From NCBI RefSeq assembly GCF_000257645.1, contig NZ_AJHJ01000012.1:1-64000 (forward strand): a stretch of 64,000 nucleotides of DNA, given 5' to 3'. This document shows, in pieces, positions 29,605 to 37,845 of this stretch. A model generated the notes under the pieces. It had not been told where the DNA came from and did no database searches. It saw only the letters and a program-made list of their open reading frames with translations. The stretch is from Serratia sp. M24T3 (GTDB lineage: Bacteria > Pseudomonadota > Gammaproteobacteria > Enterobacterales > Enterobacteriaceae). Both the position numbers and the translations under genes were made by a program. Position 1 is the first letter of the stretch, and the number at the start of each line of letters is the position of its first letter.

Positions 29605-29648
29605 ATAAAAAAACGCCCCAACGTGGCGTTAATCACATTGGGGCGTTT
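29605..29648 (-). terminator. Terminator of ygaM
   Basis: An 11-bp perfect stem, AAACGCCCCAA paired with TTGGGGCGTTT, has a 16-base loop that can itself pair GTG with CAC. On the minus strand it is followed by a T-rich run. It lies about 80 bp past the ygaM stop. Confidence 0.8.
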
Positions 29649-29730
29649 ATCAGGAATTTTGACTGTCTTGCTGCTGACTTTTAAGGCCAGTTAGCGGATT
29701 TAATGCGCCAGGAAATCTGTGCCTGGTGGG

Positions 29731-30042
29731 TTATTTACGCCCCAGCAGAATACCTACGACCAAACCTACGGCAGCACCAACACCTACACCGTGCCATGGG
29801 TTTTCTTTCACATAATCTGTTGCCTGGTTGGCCGCATCACGTGCGTGCTGCGTCAAATTGGTGTTGCCGGTAAACCGAGCGCGAGCGTCGCGTAAAATGC
29901 CTTCTGCCTTGCCGCGAATTTTTTCAATTTCTTCTTTGGATTTTAAATTGCCTGATTTCAGCACTTCATCCAGAGTATCGGCCAGCAAAGAAATGTCCTC
30001 ATCGGCATCACGTTCGATTTTATCTGTCTTTTTATTAAACAT
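29731..30042 (-). CDS. ygaM: YgaM: DUF883 (ElaB/YqjD-type) inner-membrane, ribosome-associated family
   Basis: A 103-residue protein with an acidic, helical N-terminal part (residues 1-75) and a single C-terminal transmembrane helix preceded by ENPWHGVG and ending GILLGRK, the tail-anchor pattern of DUF883 proteins. Relatives ElaB and YqjD bind ribosomes at the inner membrane in stationary phase. It sits next to nrdH, as ygaM does in E. coli. The start follows an AAGGAGAG ribosome-binding site. A cAMP-CRP-like site lies about 105 bp upstream. Confidence 0.85.
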   Translation of the reverse strand: MFNKKTDKIERDADEDISLLADTLDEVLKSGNLKSKEEIEKIRGKAEGILRDARARFTGNTNLTQHARDAANQATDYVKENPWHGVGVGAAVGLVVGILLGRK

Positions 30043-30146
30043 TAAGCTCTCCTTGTTTGAACATTTGGGGACATTTTTTCAATGAGCAATTAATATTTTC
30101 TTCACTCAGTGACGTCCTTCTAAAAGCATAGCCCAATATCCCGCTC

Positions 30147-30162
30147 TGTGACCGATATCACG
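30147..30162. promoter_or_regulatory. Candidate CRP site between ygaM and an MFS gene
   Basis: TGTGA-CCGATA-TCACG matches the CRP consensus TGTGA-N6-TCACA at nine of ten positions. It lies 105 bp upstream of ygaM and about 240 bp upstream of the divergent MFS gene, so either could be the target. The rest of the 358-bp gap shows no gene. Confidence 0.45.
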
Positions 30163-30400
30163 TGTGATCGCGCATTATCTGCGCAATATGAAGTGGAAAA
30201 TCATTTCTTTTAGCGATTGGTTAGTGTGATTTTCTTCAGAGCTGGCGCGGTTTGTTGGCGCGATGATCGGATTTGTCTGCAAAAACAGCGCCAGTGTGAC
30301 AAATGATGACATTTTTATAGCGTATTTTTAATTTGCAGCGCGGGAAAACCTGTTTATGCTGTGAACTCCTCAAAACTGTGATCTATATCCAGGCTAGTCC

Positions 30401-31597
30401 ATGTCACCCACTAAGTTTCAAACTAATTTACAGTTGAATAAACGCATACTGTCGATAGTTATTTTTACTTTCGTTTGCTATTTAAGCATCGGTTTACCTT
30501 TGGCGGTTTTGCCAGGATTTGTCCACGGCAAACTCGGATACAACTCCGTTCTCGCAGGCCTGATTATCAGCGTGCAGTATTTCGCCACGCTTGCCAGCCG
30601 TCCCCACGCCGGTCGATTTGCCGATAATATCGGCCCCAAAAAAGTCGTTATTTTTGGATTGGCCTGCTGTGGCATAAGCGGGCTGATGTACGTTTTGGCC
30701 GACCTTAGTGACTCTTCATCGCTGCTTAGCCTGATATTACTCTGTGTTGGCCGCGTATTTCTCGGGGTTGGTGAAAGCTTTGCCGCCACCGGAACCATTC
30801 TGTGGGGCATTGGCGCAACCAATCCTATTCACACTGGTCGCGTCATTTCTTGGAACGGTGTTGCTACTTACGGTGCCATGGCGGTGGGTGCGCCTCTGGG
30901 AGTTATGCTAAACGTGCATTTCGGTTTAATGGGCGTGGCTGTGACCATTCTGATTATTGCCGCGCTGGCTATCGCTTTGGCGACCTCGAAAGAGGCGATT
31001 ACTGTGGTGACCGGCAAACGGATCGCCTTCCGCGCCGTGGTGGGTAAAATATGGATGCACGGGCTGGGGTTGGGCTTCGGAACCATCGGTTTTGGCGTGA
31101 TTGCGACCTTTATCACCCTCTATTACGCCGACAAAGGCTGGGCTGGCGCCGCCTTTACGTTGACCCTGTTTAGCCTGGGTTTTGTAGGTATGCGCCTGAT
31201 TTTCGGCAGCAATATCGCGCGCTTTGGCGGCTTGAAAGTGTCTATTGTTTCGTTTGCGATTGAGATTGTTGGTTTGCTGATGATTTGGCAGGGGCACAGC
31301 CCGCTCAGCGTCGAAATTGGCGCGTTCCTGACCGGTTCTGGCTTCTCGCTTATCTTCCCGGCTTTGGGGGTCGAAGCGGTTAAGCAGGTTCCACAGCAGA
31401 ATCAGGGTACCGCGCTTGGCACCTATTCGGCGTTTCTGGATCTCGGCCTTGGCCTTACAGGCCCGATCGCCGGTCTGGTCATTTCGCATTTCGGTACGCC
31501 GTCGATTTATCTGGCCGCCTCTTTTATGGTGCTGCTGGCAATGATGATCACCATCAAAATGCTGCGCAACGAAAAACTGCAACAACAAAATCCATAA
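30401..31597 (+). CDS. MFS transporter, YhhS/YfcJ type
   Basis: A 398-residue major facilitator with about twelve membrane segments. The loop 2-3 segment HAGRFADNIGPKKVVIFG (about residues 70-87) and GVGESFAATGTILWGIGATNP (about 127-147) are typical of the YhhS/YfcJ group. Members are reported as exporters of arabinose or other small molecules; the substrate here cannot be assigned. It is divergent from ygaM and ends 141 bp before ygaC. No counterpart stands here in E. coli from memory, so it is probably an insertion in the ygaM-ygaC interval. Confidence 0.85.
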   Translation: MSPTKFQTNLQLNKRILSIVIFTFVCYLSIGLPLAVLPGFVHGKLGYNSVLAGLIISVQYFATLASRPHAGRFADNIGPKKVVIFGLACCGISGLMYVLADLSDSSSLLSLILLCVGRVFLGVGESFAATGTILWGIGATNPIHTGRVISWNGVATYGAMAVGAPLGVMLNVHFGLMGVAVTILIIAALAIALATSKEAITVVTGKRIAFRAVVGKIWMHGLGLGFGTIGFGVIATFITLYYADKGWAGAAFTLTLFSLGFVGMRLIFGSNIARFGGLKVSIVSFAIEIVGLLMIWQGHSPLSVEIGAFLTGSGFSLIFPALGVEAVKQVPQQNQGTALGTYSAFLDLGLGLTGPIAGLVISHFGTPSIYLAASFMVLLAMMITIKMLRNEKLQQQNP

Positions 31598-31738
31598 CCC
31601 CTGCATTCCCGGCAGATTGAGATCTTGCCGGGAAAAGCTTAGATAAATCCTAAATTCCCCAGATTTGGACGTAAATGCATTGTTTGGCAGAGTTATTGCG
31701 GTAAGGTCGCCTTGCGGTTTTGAGAGCGAGGAAAAACT

Positions 31739-32074
31739 ATGTATTTACGGCCCGATGAAGTGGCAAGAGTGTTGGAAACATCTGGATTTGAGCGCGATTT
31801 CGTTGATGACAAAGCCTATGGCTATCGTCGCGGCGAGCATTACGTCTATGTTAATCGTGAAGCGCGGTTTGGTCGCACGGCGTTGGTGATTCACCCTGCC
31901 ATGAAAGAACGCAGTGAGCGTTTCGCAGAGCCGACGGCATCTTTTCGTAGCAGTCAGGTTTACACCCAGTTCCCTTTGGATTTGGAAAGTGAAACTGCTG
32001 CATATTATGGCATTTGCCACGGTTTCAGTTCACGCCAGTTGCTGACTAACTATTTGGATAATGTATTCAGATAA
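31739..32074 (+). CDS. ygaC: DUF2002 family protein YgaC
   Basis: A small soluble protein of 111 residues, close to E. coli YgaC throughout: [13 protein letters not shown] at the start, [20 protein letters not shown] near residues 27-46, RTALVIHP and a C-terminal [13 protein letters not shown]. Its function is unknown; E. coli ygaC is Fur-regulated. The ribosome-binding site GAGCGAGGAAAAACT precedes the ATG. It keeps the E. coli neighbourhood of ygaM and nrdHIEF. Confidence 0.92.
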   Translation: MYLRPDEVARVLETSGFERDFVDDKAYGYRRGEHYVYVNREARFGRTALVIHPAMKERSERFAEPTASFRSSQVYTQFPLDLESETAAYYGICHGFSSRQLLTNYLDNVFR

Positions 32075-32141
32075 TAGTCTTCTGTGCCTTCCCCCATTTT
32101 CGGGGGAAGCCAGTCATAGGCGATTGGTCAGCGCGAAGGAA

Positions 32142-32585
32142 TTACGACACCAGATGCAGTTGGTTAAAGGTATCGTTATAACTGCGGCGAAACTGGGCCA
32201 GCTCGAAAGGTTCGATATCCAATTCGGAGAAATAAAACAACGCCAGCTCGGCGTGTTCGCTGGTCAAAACTGGATTCAAGTGCGCGCGCACCAGCACATT
32301 GCGCCAGGTTAAAATATTCTCGTCTGACGCATCTTTAATAAATGTCTGATAAATAAAAACGATATAGGCAGCCTTACGGATCTCCTCCGCATAGCCTCCG
32401 CTAATCGAGCGGATAAACATCGCACTTTGGCGTTTCCCCATTTCCAACAGCATTGACTCAATGTAAACCGGCTTGATTTTCAACAGGCTGGCAAGCGAAT
32501 CGTTCGCCTTTCTGGTGTCCGCCGTCATAAACCAATAGCCAATGACAAAAACGACAACCAGTGCAGCAATCATAATCCATATCAT
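32142..32585 (-). CDS. DUF1198 family membrane protein (YicN-like)
   Basis: A 147-residue protein with one N-terminal transmembrane helix (MIWIMIAALVVVFVIGYWF, residues 1-19) and a cytoplasmic helical domain. The pattern resembles E. coli YicN (DUF1198): the same MIW start, a mid VESM/IESML-like segment and a C-terminal MRYNAFFQ/FRRSYNDTFNQ-like segment. The function is unknown. It is convergent with ygaC and divergent from the CYTH gene. Confidence 0.75.
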   Translation of the reverse strand: MIWIMIAALVVVFVIGYWFMTADTRKANDSLASLLKIKPVYIESMLLEMGKRQSAMFIRSISGGYAEEIRKAAYIVFIYQTFIKDASDENILTWRNVLVRAHLNPVLTSEHAELALFYFSELDIEPFELAQFRRSYNDTFNQLHLVS

Positions 32586-32732
32586 TATTGACTCGGGCCT
32601 CCGGCCTTGGTGCGTAATGGCAAAGAGTTTATAGGGTTACTGAGCTTTATCAACTGCAAATAATTGTTGAAACTAATAGCATCATATTGCAGTAATAGAC
32701 TAAACATCCCTTTGCTGTTTATGGAGTTTGTG

Positions 32733-33260
32733 ATGGCTCGCAATGTTGAAATCAAAGCACGGATTGATGATTTTTCTGCCCTGTATGCAAAAATAGCCCT
32801 TCTGGCAGACGGCGCGCCTGACCTTATTGATCAAGATGATACCTTCTTTGTTTGCCCCCATGGACGACTTAAGTTGCGCAAGCTGGCGGCGGATCGCGGA
32901 GAGCTGATTTTTTATAAGCGTGATGATAAGGCCGGTCCGAAAACCAGTTTCTATTCTATTTCTGAAACCCAGGATCCCGACGGTCTTCGCGAAACTTTGA
33001 CACTCGCCTATGGCAGCGCCGGAAGGGTAATCAAGCAGCGCACGCTATTTATGGTGGGGCAAACTCGCCTGCATCTGGACCGCGTCAAAGATCTGGGGGA
33101 TTTTCTGGAGTTTGAAGTCGTGCTGGAGGAACATGAGACAGAGGCGCAGGGTATTGCTATTGCAGAAGAATTATTAGAATGCCTTGAAATCCAGCGCCAG
33201 GAACTGGTCGATCAAGCATATGTTGATTTGCTCAGGCAGCAGCATCATTCGTCTACGTAA
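32733..33260 (+). CDS. CYTH-domain protein, class IV adenylate cyclase-like
   Basis: A 175-residue protein of the CYTH triphosphate-tunnel superfamily. The N-terminal signature VEIKARI (residues 5-11), the basic strand KLRKL with YKRDD, and DRVKDLGDFLEFEVVL (about 127-142) give the charged tunnel residues. Relatives include class IV adenylate cyclases (Aeromonas CyaB, Yersinia) and thiamine-triphosphatases, so cyclase or inorganic polyphosphate/triphosphate hydrolysis are both possible. The start MARNVEIK follows GGAG; the upstream frame lacks homology. The next gene, a PhzF-like enzyme, is on the same strand after 71 bp. Confidence 0.8.
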   Translation: MARNVEIKARIDDFSALYAKIALLADGAPDLIDQDDTFFVCPHGRLKLRKLAADRGELIFYKRDDKAGPKTSFYSISETQDPDGLRETLTLAYGSAGRVIKQRTLFMVGQTRLHLDRVKDLGDFLEFEVVLEEHETEAQGIAIAEELLECLEIQRQELVDQAYVDLLRQQHHSST

Positions 33261-33291
33261 TTCAGTTTTATTGACGTAATTTCATTTCCCC

Positions 33292-33318
33292 ATTTTCTCC
33301 ATTTTCTCCATTTTTTCT
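33292..33318. repeat. Three tandem 9-bp units
   Basis: Two exact copies of ATTTTCTCC followed by a degenerate third (ATTTTTTCT), lying directly ahead of the ribosome-binding site of the PhzF-like gene. Copy number could vary by slippage. Confidence 0.7.
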
Positions 33319-33331
33319 AAAAGGCAAGTTT

Positions 33332-34216
33332 ATGTCAGTTAAACGCCGTTTTAAGCAGGTCGATGTTTTTACTGCTCAACCATTGAAAGGTAACCCTCTG
33401 GCGGTAGTTCTTGATGCAACAGGGATGAGCGATGAGCAAATGGCGGCTTTTGCCCGCTGGACCAATTTGTCTGAAACGACGTTTGTTTTACCCGCCACCG
33501 AGGCGAACGCCGATTACTGGGTGCGAATTTTCACGCCGGGCGGAGAATTGCCTTTTGCCGGGCACCCTACGCTGGGTACGGCACACGCACTGCTTGAGTC
33601 TGGTTTGCTGCCAAAAACGGCGGGCCAGCTGGTTCAGCAATGTGGCGTGGGGCTGGTGAAAGTAAAATTGCTGCCCGAAGGAGGACTGGCGTTTGCCGCG
33701 CCGGATGCCACCATCAACGTTTTAAAAAACGAGCATTATCCGTTGCTTGACGACGCGATACAGCATGCGGCTCGTGCGGCAGACAGCGAGGCCTTTGTCG
33801 TTGATATGGGTATCCGTTGGCTAGTGGTGAGAATTAACAGCGCTGAAGAATGTTTGCAGGTTAAAGCCAACAGTGCGGCGCTGGCAGAGCTGCAAGAGCA
33901 GGCCGGAGTCAATGGACTGGCAATTTACGGCCCGCACCCGCAGGAAGCTGAACTGGACTATGAAGTCAGGGCATTGCTGGTTGAACAATCGCAGCTGGTG
34001 GAAGATCCCGTGACGGGCTGCGCCAATGCTTGTCTGGCCCGCGTGCTGTCACAGCAAAATTTCCCGGACGGTGGGTCAACCTCCAGTCAGTATCGCGTTC
34101 GCCAAGGTACGGTGTTACAACGCGATGGCCGGGTGTTCGTTAACTATGACTGTCAGGACCAGCCGTGGATTGGCGGTGAAACGCGTACCTTGATCGACGG
34201 CTCGCTGAATATTTAA
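33332..34216 (+). CDS. PhzF-family isomerase/epimerase-like protein
   Basis: A 294-residue member of the PhzF family (diaminopimelate-epimerase fold). The catalytic glutamate lies in NLSETTFVLPA (about residues 46-56), FAGHPTLGTAHALL is near 82-95, and the second-domain motif VEDPVTGCANACLA is near 221-234. PhzF itself isomerises a phenazine precursor, but no other phenazine genes are present, so this is one of the many PhzF homologues (YddE, YHI9) with unassigned substrates. It ends one base before the stop of the convergent N-hydroxylase gene. Confidence 0.88.
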   Translation: MSVKRRFKQVDVFTAQPLKGNPLAVVLDATGMSDEQMAAFARWTNLSETTFVLPATEANADYWVRIFTPGGELPFAGHPTLGTAHALLESGLLPKTAGQLVQQCGVGLVKVKLLPEGGLAFAAPDATINVLKNEHYPLLDDAIQHAARAADSEAFVVDMGIRWLVVRINSAEECLQVKANSAALAELQEQAGVNGLAIYGPHPQEAELDYEVRALLVEQSQLVEDPVTGCANACLARVLSQQNFPDGGSTSSQYRVRQGTVLQRDGRVFVNYDCQDQPWIGGETRTLIDGSLNI

Positions 34217-34217
34217 T

Positions 34218-35495
34218 TCATTTCCCCGGCCACCACTGCACCAGCGACTGGCAAGGGGTTATGTCATAGTAGGGCTTGCCGAGCAGGTGATTGACAATTT
34301 TTGCCGATCGCCAAGCGGTTAGAGTCAGTTGCCCCTCGGCACTGCCGTGGCTGTGAATTCCGGCATTAACCGCGTAAATTCGGTTGCAGTCCGGGCCATT
34401 CCAGCGCAGGTTAAAATTCGCCTCCAGCGGCAGGTGCTTCTCGTTATCATAGGGAATGCGGTCGAGCAGTGGTTCCAGATATTTCGGCAAAGCGGGGCGA
34501 TAGCCGGTAGCTAAAATCACAATATCGGCCTCAAAATGCTCATCGCACTGACTTAATCCGTGAAGTGCCTCGAGGGTAAAGCGACTTTCGCCAATGCGGG
34601 TAATATTTTTCAGCGTGCGATGCGGCAACAGAGAAACGTTTCTCGGTTCCTGCAACACGTCAAACTTGTGGTAAAGATGGTGATAAATTTTTTCCAGCGT
34701 GTGATAGCTAATGCCGTCAGACGGCAGTTTCTGCGTTTTAATTTCGCGCTCCCGCACTTCAACCGGCAGGGTATAAAAATAGTTAACGTATTCTGGGGTG
34801 AAGTATTCGTTAGTGAAAATTGATTCATCCAGCGGCTGGAAGTTGGGGCGGCGCGATAACCAGCTCAGCTGCGCCGGTTGGCCCCAATGCCCGTCCAGCG
34901 TGTTAAGCATAATATCAGCACCGCTTTGTCCACCGCCGACTATCATCACCTGCTTGCCAGTAAAATCCGGCTCCAGCAGCTCAATTTCAGCAGCGTGGAA
35001 ACAGTTTTTCCCTACCGCAGAACGTGCAGACAGCGGCGTCCACGGCGCGTGACCTGAGCCAAGGCAGATATGTCGCGACTGATATTCACCTTTGGCGGTC
35101 TGTACGCGAAAAAACTGCTGGCGATCGTCAAAGTCAATCTGTTCAACCGGCTGCGAAAAGTGCAGATTTGGCATCTTTTCACAGGCCCAGCGCAAATAGT
35201 CTGAAAACTCATCGCGGCTGATAATTAGCTGCTCGGTAGCTAAAAAACGATAAATCTTCTTCCGCTCCACCAGATAATTGATGAATGAAAATTCACTGCG
35301 CGGTGCAACGGTGGTCACCAGATCCTGCAAAACGTAAGTCTGCATTGTCGCGGTGGGTAACAACATGCCGGGATGCCAGCCAAATTCATGATGGGTATCA
35401 AAAAAAGTGCTTTGAATCAGGCCCGTCTCCTTCGCCAGAGCCGCGAGACTGAGGTTAAAAGGGCCAATCCCGACACCAATAAGATCAAGAGTCAT
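34218..35495 (-). CDS. Lysine/ornithine N-monooxygenase (IucD/AlcA type)
   Basis: A flavin-dependent enzyme that hydroxylates the side-chain amine of lysine, ornithine or a diamine, the first step in hydroxamate siderophore synthesis. It has 425 residues. FAD site GVGIGPFNLS (about residues 7-16), WHPGMLLPTATMQ near 40-53, NADPH site VMIVGGGQSGAD (about 188-199), the ATGYRPALP segment (about 345) and the C-terminal NAGIHSHG are all intact. No acetyltransferase or NIS synthetase (IucA, IucB, IucC) or siderophore receptor is in the window, so it is an orphan. It follows a LysR gene by 66 bp on the same strand. Confidence 0.88.
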   Translation of the reverse strand: MTLDLIGVGIGPFNLSLAALAKETGLIQSTFFDTHHEFGWHPGMLLPTATMQTYVLQDLVTTVAPRSEFSFINYLVERKKIYRFLATEQLIISRDEFSDYLRWACEKMPNLHFSQPVEQIDFDDRQQFFRVQTAKGEYQSRHICLGSGHAPWTPLSARSAVGKNCFHAAEIELLEPDFTGKQVMIVGGGQSGADIMLNTLDGHWGQPAQLSWLSRRPNFQPLDESIFTNEYFTPEYVNYFYTLPVEVREREIKTQKLPSDGISYHTLEKIYHHLYHKFDVLQEPRNVSLLPHRTLKNITRIGESRFTLEALHGLSQCDEHFEADIVILATGYRPALPKYLEPLLDRIPYDNEKHLPLEANFNLRWNGPDCNRIYAVNAGIHSHGSAEGQLTLTAWRSAKIVNHLLGKPYYDITPCQSLVQWWPGK

Positions 35496-35561
35496 ATCCG
35501 TTGCTCGATGATTAAGATGACTTAAGCATAGACGATAGAAAACGGATTTCTTGGTGATTGT

Positions 35562-36416
35562 TTAAAGCTGATGCCCTTTGAGAATGTGCATAAAAGACTG
35601 CATCACCGGCGAAGTTTGCAGATTATGTCGATAAAGTAGCAGGGTGCGATTTTTAATGTTTTGCCCGTCAAGAGTAATGGGGCGGCGATAGAGGCTTTCC
35701 GGCAGCGGCAGATAGCTCGAAATGATCGCGTAACCCAGCCCGTGAGTCACCATGCCCAGGCACACTTCGAGTTTATCGACAGTCATGGCGATATTCGGCG
35801 TCTGCGAGAAATGAGCGTTCCACCAGCGCTCCAATAATTGGGTAACGTGCTGGCCGTGAATAATGCGGATCTGCGGCAAATGCGGTAAAAGTGCAAAATC
35901 AAAATCGTGCTGACTAATCAGCAGGTAATCGTCTTCATCAATTAATTCTTTGCCTTCTTTCCAGCTGTAATCATCTTTCACGATGGCGAAGTCAATTTCC
36001 CCGCGCTGCAATAAAGTAAAAATTTCCTCGCTGAGCCCGCTCATCAGATTAATGCGTATTCCCGGATGAAGCTGACGAAAACGATTTAACAGCGGCGGCA
36101 GACGATAAGCCGCGTAATTACTGGATACCCCAATTGAAATCTCCCCCTGCTGAGCATGATCCAGACTGTGCAGATTTTCTTTCAGCTGCTGTAAGTCGCG
36201 TAAAACTTTTTGGGCGTGCTGGGCCAAATATTCGCCCTGAGCACTGAACACCAGCCCTTTCTGATTTTCATCAAACAGCTTTACCGCCAGCTTGCGCTCA
36301 ATCTGCTTGAGTCGATAACTCAGGGCCGGCTGGGAAGTGTAAAGCTGCTCTGCCGCGCGAGTGATATTTTTATGTTGATAGACGCTGTGAATAATCAGCC
36401 AATCTTTTTCATTCAT
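35562..36416 (-). CDS. LysR-family regulator of the M20/SBP/M28 operon
   Basis: A 284-residue LysR regulator with an N-terminal helix-turn-helix (residues 8-60: HKNITRAAEQLYTSQPALSY) and a two-subdomain effector region. The start MNEKDWLII is the family-like one; the open frame extends 23 codons upstream without homology. It is divergent from the amidohydrolase gene at 36605 with a TATTTG/CAAATA inverted repeat between, so that operon is the likely target. It could also influence the downstream N-hydroxylase. Confidence 0.88.
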   Translation of the reverse strand: MNEKDWLIIHSVYQHKNITRAAEQLYTSQPALSYRLKQIERKLAVKLFDENQKGLVFSAQGEYLAQHAQKVLRDLQQLKENLHSLDHAQQGEISIGVSSNYAAYRLPPLLNRFRQLHPGIRINLMSGLSEEIFTLLQRGEIDFAIVKDDYSWKEGKELIDEDDYLLISQHDFDFALLPHLPQIRIIHGQHVTQLLERWWNAHFSQTPNIAMTVDKLEVCLGMVTHGLGYAIISSYLPLPESLYRRPITLDGQNIKNRTLLLYRHNLQTSPVMQSFMHILKGHQL

Positions 36417-36513
36417 GATCTTTTGCCACCGCCGGTCAGTACCATAAAAGAATTTTTGCATGAAACGCCGCGCAGATAAAAACACTTAATTGGACGTTGA
36501 CGTGAAAATCTCC

Positions 36514-36537
36514 TATTTGTGGAGGTGCTAGCAAATA
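36514..36537. promoter_or_regulatory. Candidate LysR operator
   Basis: The perfect inverted repeat TATTTG-N12-CAAATA lies in the 188-bp gap between the divergent LysR and amidohydrolase genes, about 70 bp before the latter start. Spacing and position suit a LysR-type recognition site. Confidence 0.45.
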
Positions 36538-36604
36538 ACTACCTAATTAATTGAGAGATAACTCGCAGTTTAAGGGTTTATCTGCACCAGCTCAGGGAAA
36601 AATC

Positions 36605-37792
36605 ATGTCTGAATGCACCAAGATAGATCAAAAGAATAAAATTATTTATAGCGTCGACCAATTAGCACCAGCAATGAAAGCACTGGCACTAAATATTCAT
36701 GCCAATCCCGAGCTAAGTTTTGAAGAGGTCAGATCGGCAGCTGCACTAATAGCTCCGCTGCGTGAAGCGGGTTTTGAGATTGAAGAACAGCTCGGTGACA
36801 TGCCGACCGCTTTTCGCGCTACCTTCGACAGCGGAAAACCAGGGCCAACTATTGCGCTGCTCGCCGAGTATGACGCGCTGGTGGATCTTGGCCATGCCTG
36901 CGGTCATAACCTGATTGGCACGGCTTCAATCACCGCTGCCCTGGCGCTGAAAAACGGCTATGCGGATTTAACCGGGCGTATTGAAGTGATTGGCACTCCG
37001 GCAGAAGAAGAGGGCGGCGGCAAAATTATCCTGGCGAACAAAGGGTTTTTTGACCATCACGACGCGGTAATGATGTTCCATCCGCGTGATAAAACTATGG
37101 TGATCCGCGGCGGTCTGGCCTGCGTCGATGCAGTGTTGAAATTTTACGGCAAGGCAGCGCATGCTGCTTCGGCCCCGCAAAATGGCATTAGTGCGCTGGA
37201 TGCCGTAATCCATACCTTTGTCGGCATCAACGCGCTGCGCCAATTTTTTACCGACGACGTGCGCGTCCACGGCATTATCACCAACGGCGGCAGCGCCACC
37301 AACATCGTGCCTGCCTACGCCGAAGCCAAATTCTTGCTGCGCGCCAATACGGTGAAAGGCTTGGGCGTGGTGCGCGATAAGGTCTTTGCTGCGGCACAGG
37401 GCGCGGCTGATATGAGCGGAGCGCGATTAGAGATTGAAGAAGGTCTGACTTACGCCGAACGCAACAACAACCTGACGCTGGCTGAGTTCTTCAAGCAGAA
37501 TCTCGAAATTCTCGGCGTTGAAGTTGTGCCACCGCCACGCAGCGGCGGCATCGGTTCCTCCGATATTGGCAACGTCAGCCAAATCACCGCCGCTATCCAT
37601 CCTTATCTGCGCATCGGCGATGTCATGCCACACACCCCAGAATTTGCCGCCGCTGCCGGTTCCGAAGCCGGATTAGAAGCGATGCTCAATGCGGCCAAGG
37701 CGCTGGCAATGACCGCGGTAGACTTGATTGCAAGCCCGGACATGCTCGCCGCGGTGCGCCAGGAATTCCTCAGCTGGAAAGCGCAGAACTAA
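36605..37792 (+). CDS. M20-family amidohydrolase/peptidase
   Basis: A 395-residue zinc hydrolase of the M20D group (aminoacylase, p-aminobenzoyl-glutamate hydrolase and relatives). Metal-site motifs are HACGH (residues 97-101) and GTPAEEEGGGK (about 132-142); the dimerisation domain starts near KFYGKAAHAA. No signal peptide is seen, so it acts in the cytoplasm. The start MSECTKID has AGGG eight bases upstream. It is first in a three-gene operon with a periplasmic binding protein and an M28 peptidase, under a divergent LysR gene. Likely job: release of amino acids from N-acyl or dipeptide-like conjugates (inference). Confidence 0.88.
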   Translation: MSECTKIDQKNKIIYSVDQLAPAMKALALNIHANPELSFEEVRSAAALIAPLREAGFEIEEQLGDMPTAFRATFDSGKPGPTIALLAEYDALVDLGHACGHNLIGTASITAALALKNGYADLTGRIEVIGTPAEEEGGGKIILANKGFFDHHDAVMMFHPRDKTMVIRGGLACVDAVLKFYGKAAHAASAPQNGISALDAVIHTFVGINALRQFFTDDVRVHGIITNGGSATNIVPAYAEAKFLLRANTVKGLGVVRDKVFAAAQGAADMSGARLEIEEGLTYAERNNNLTLAEFFKQNLEILGVEVVPPPRSGGIGSSDIGNVSQITAAIHPYLRIGDVMPHTPEFAAAAGSEAGLEAMLNAAKALAMTAVDLIASPDMLAAVRQEFLSWKAQN

Positions 37793-37845
37793 TTGCTTCA
37801 TTCAGAGTGATATAAAACTAAAAACGACAAGACGGGAAATCAATA

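Noticed and set aside
30926-31606. 226-codon minus-strand open frame
   Set aside because: It is antisense to the MFS gene, with biased composition typical of a shadow frame.
32733-34216. Phenazine biosynthesis cluster because of the PhzF-like gene
   Set aside because: No other phz gene is present; PhzF homologues are common outside phenazine pathways.
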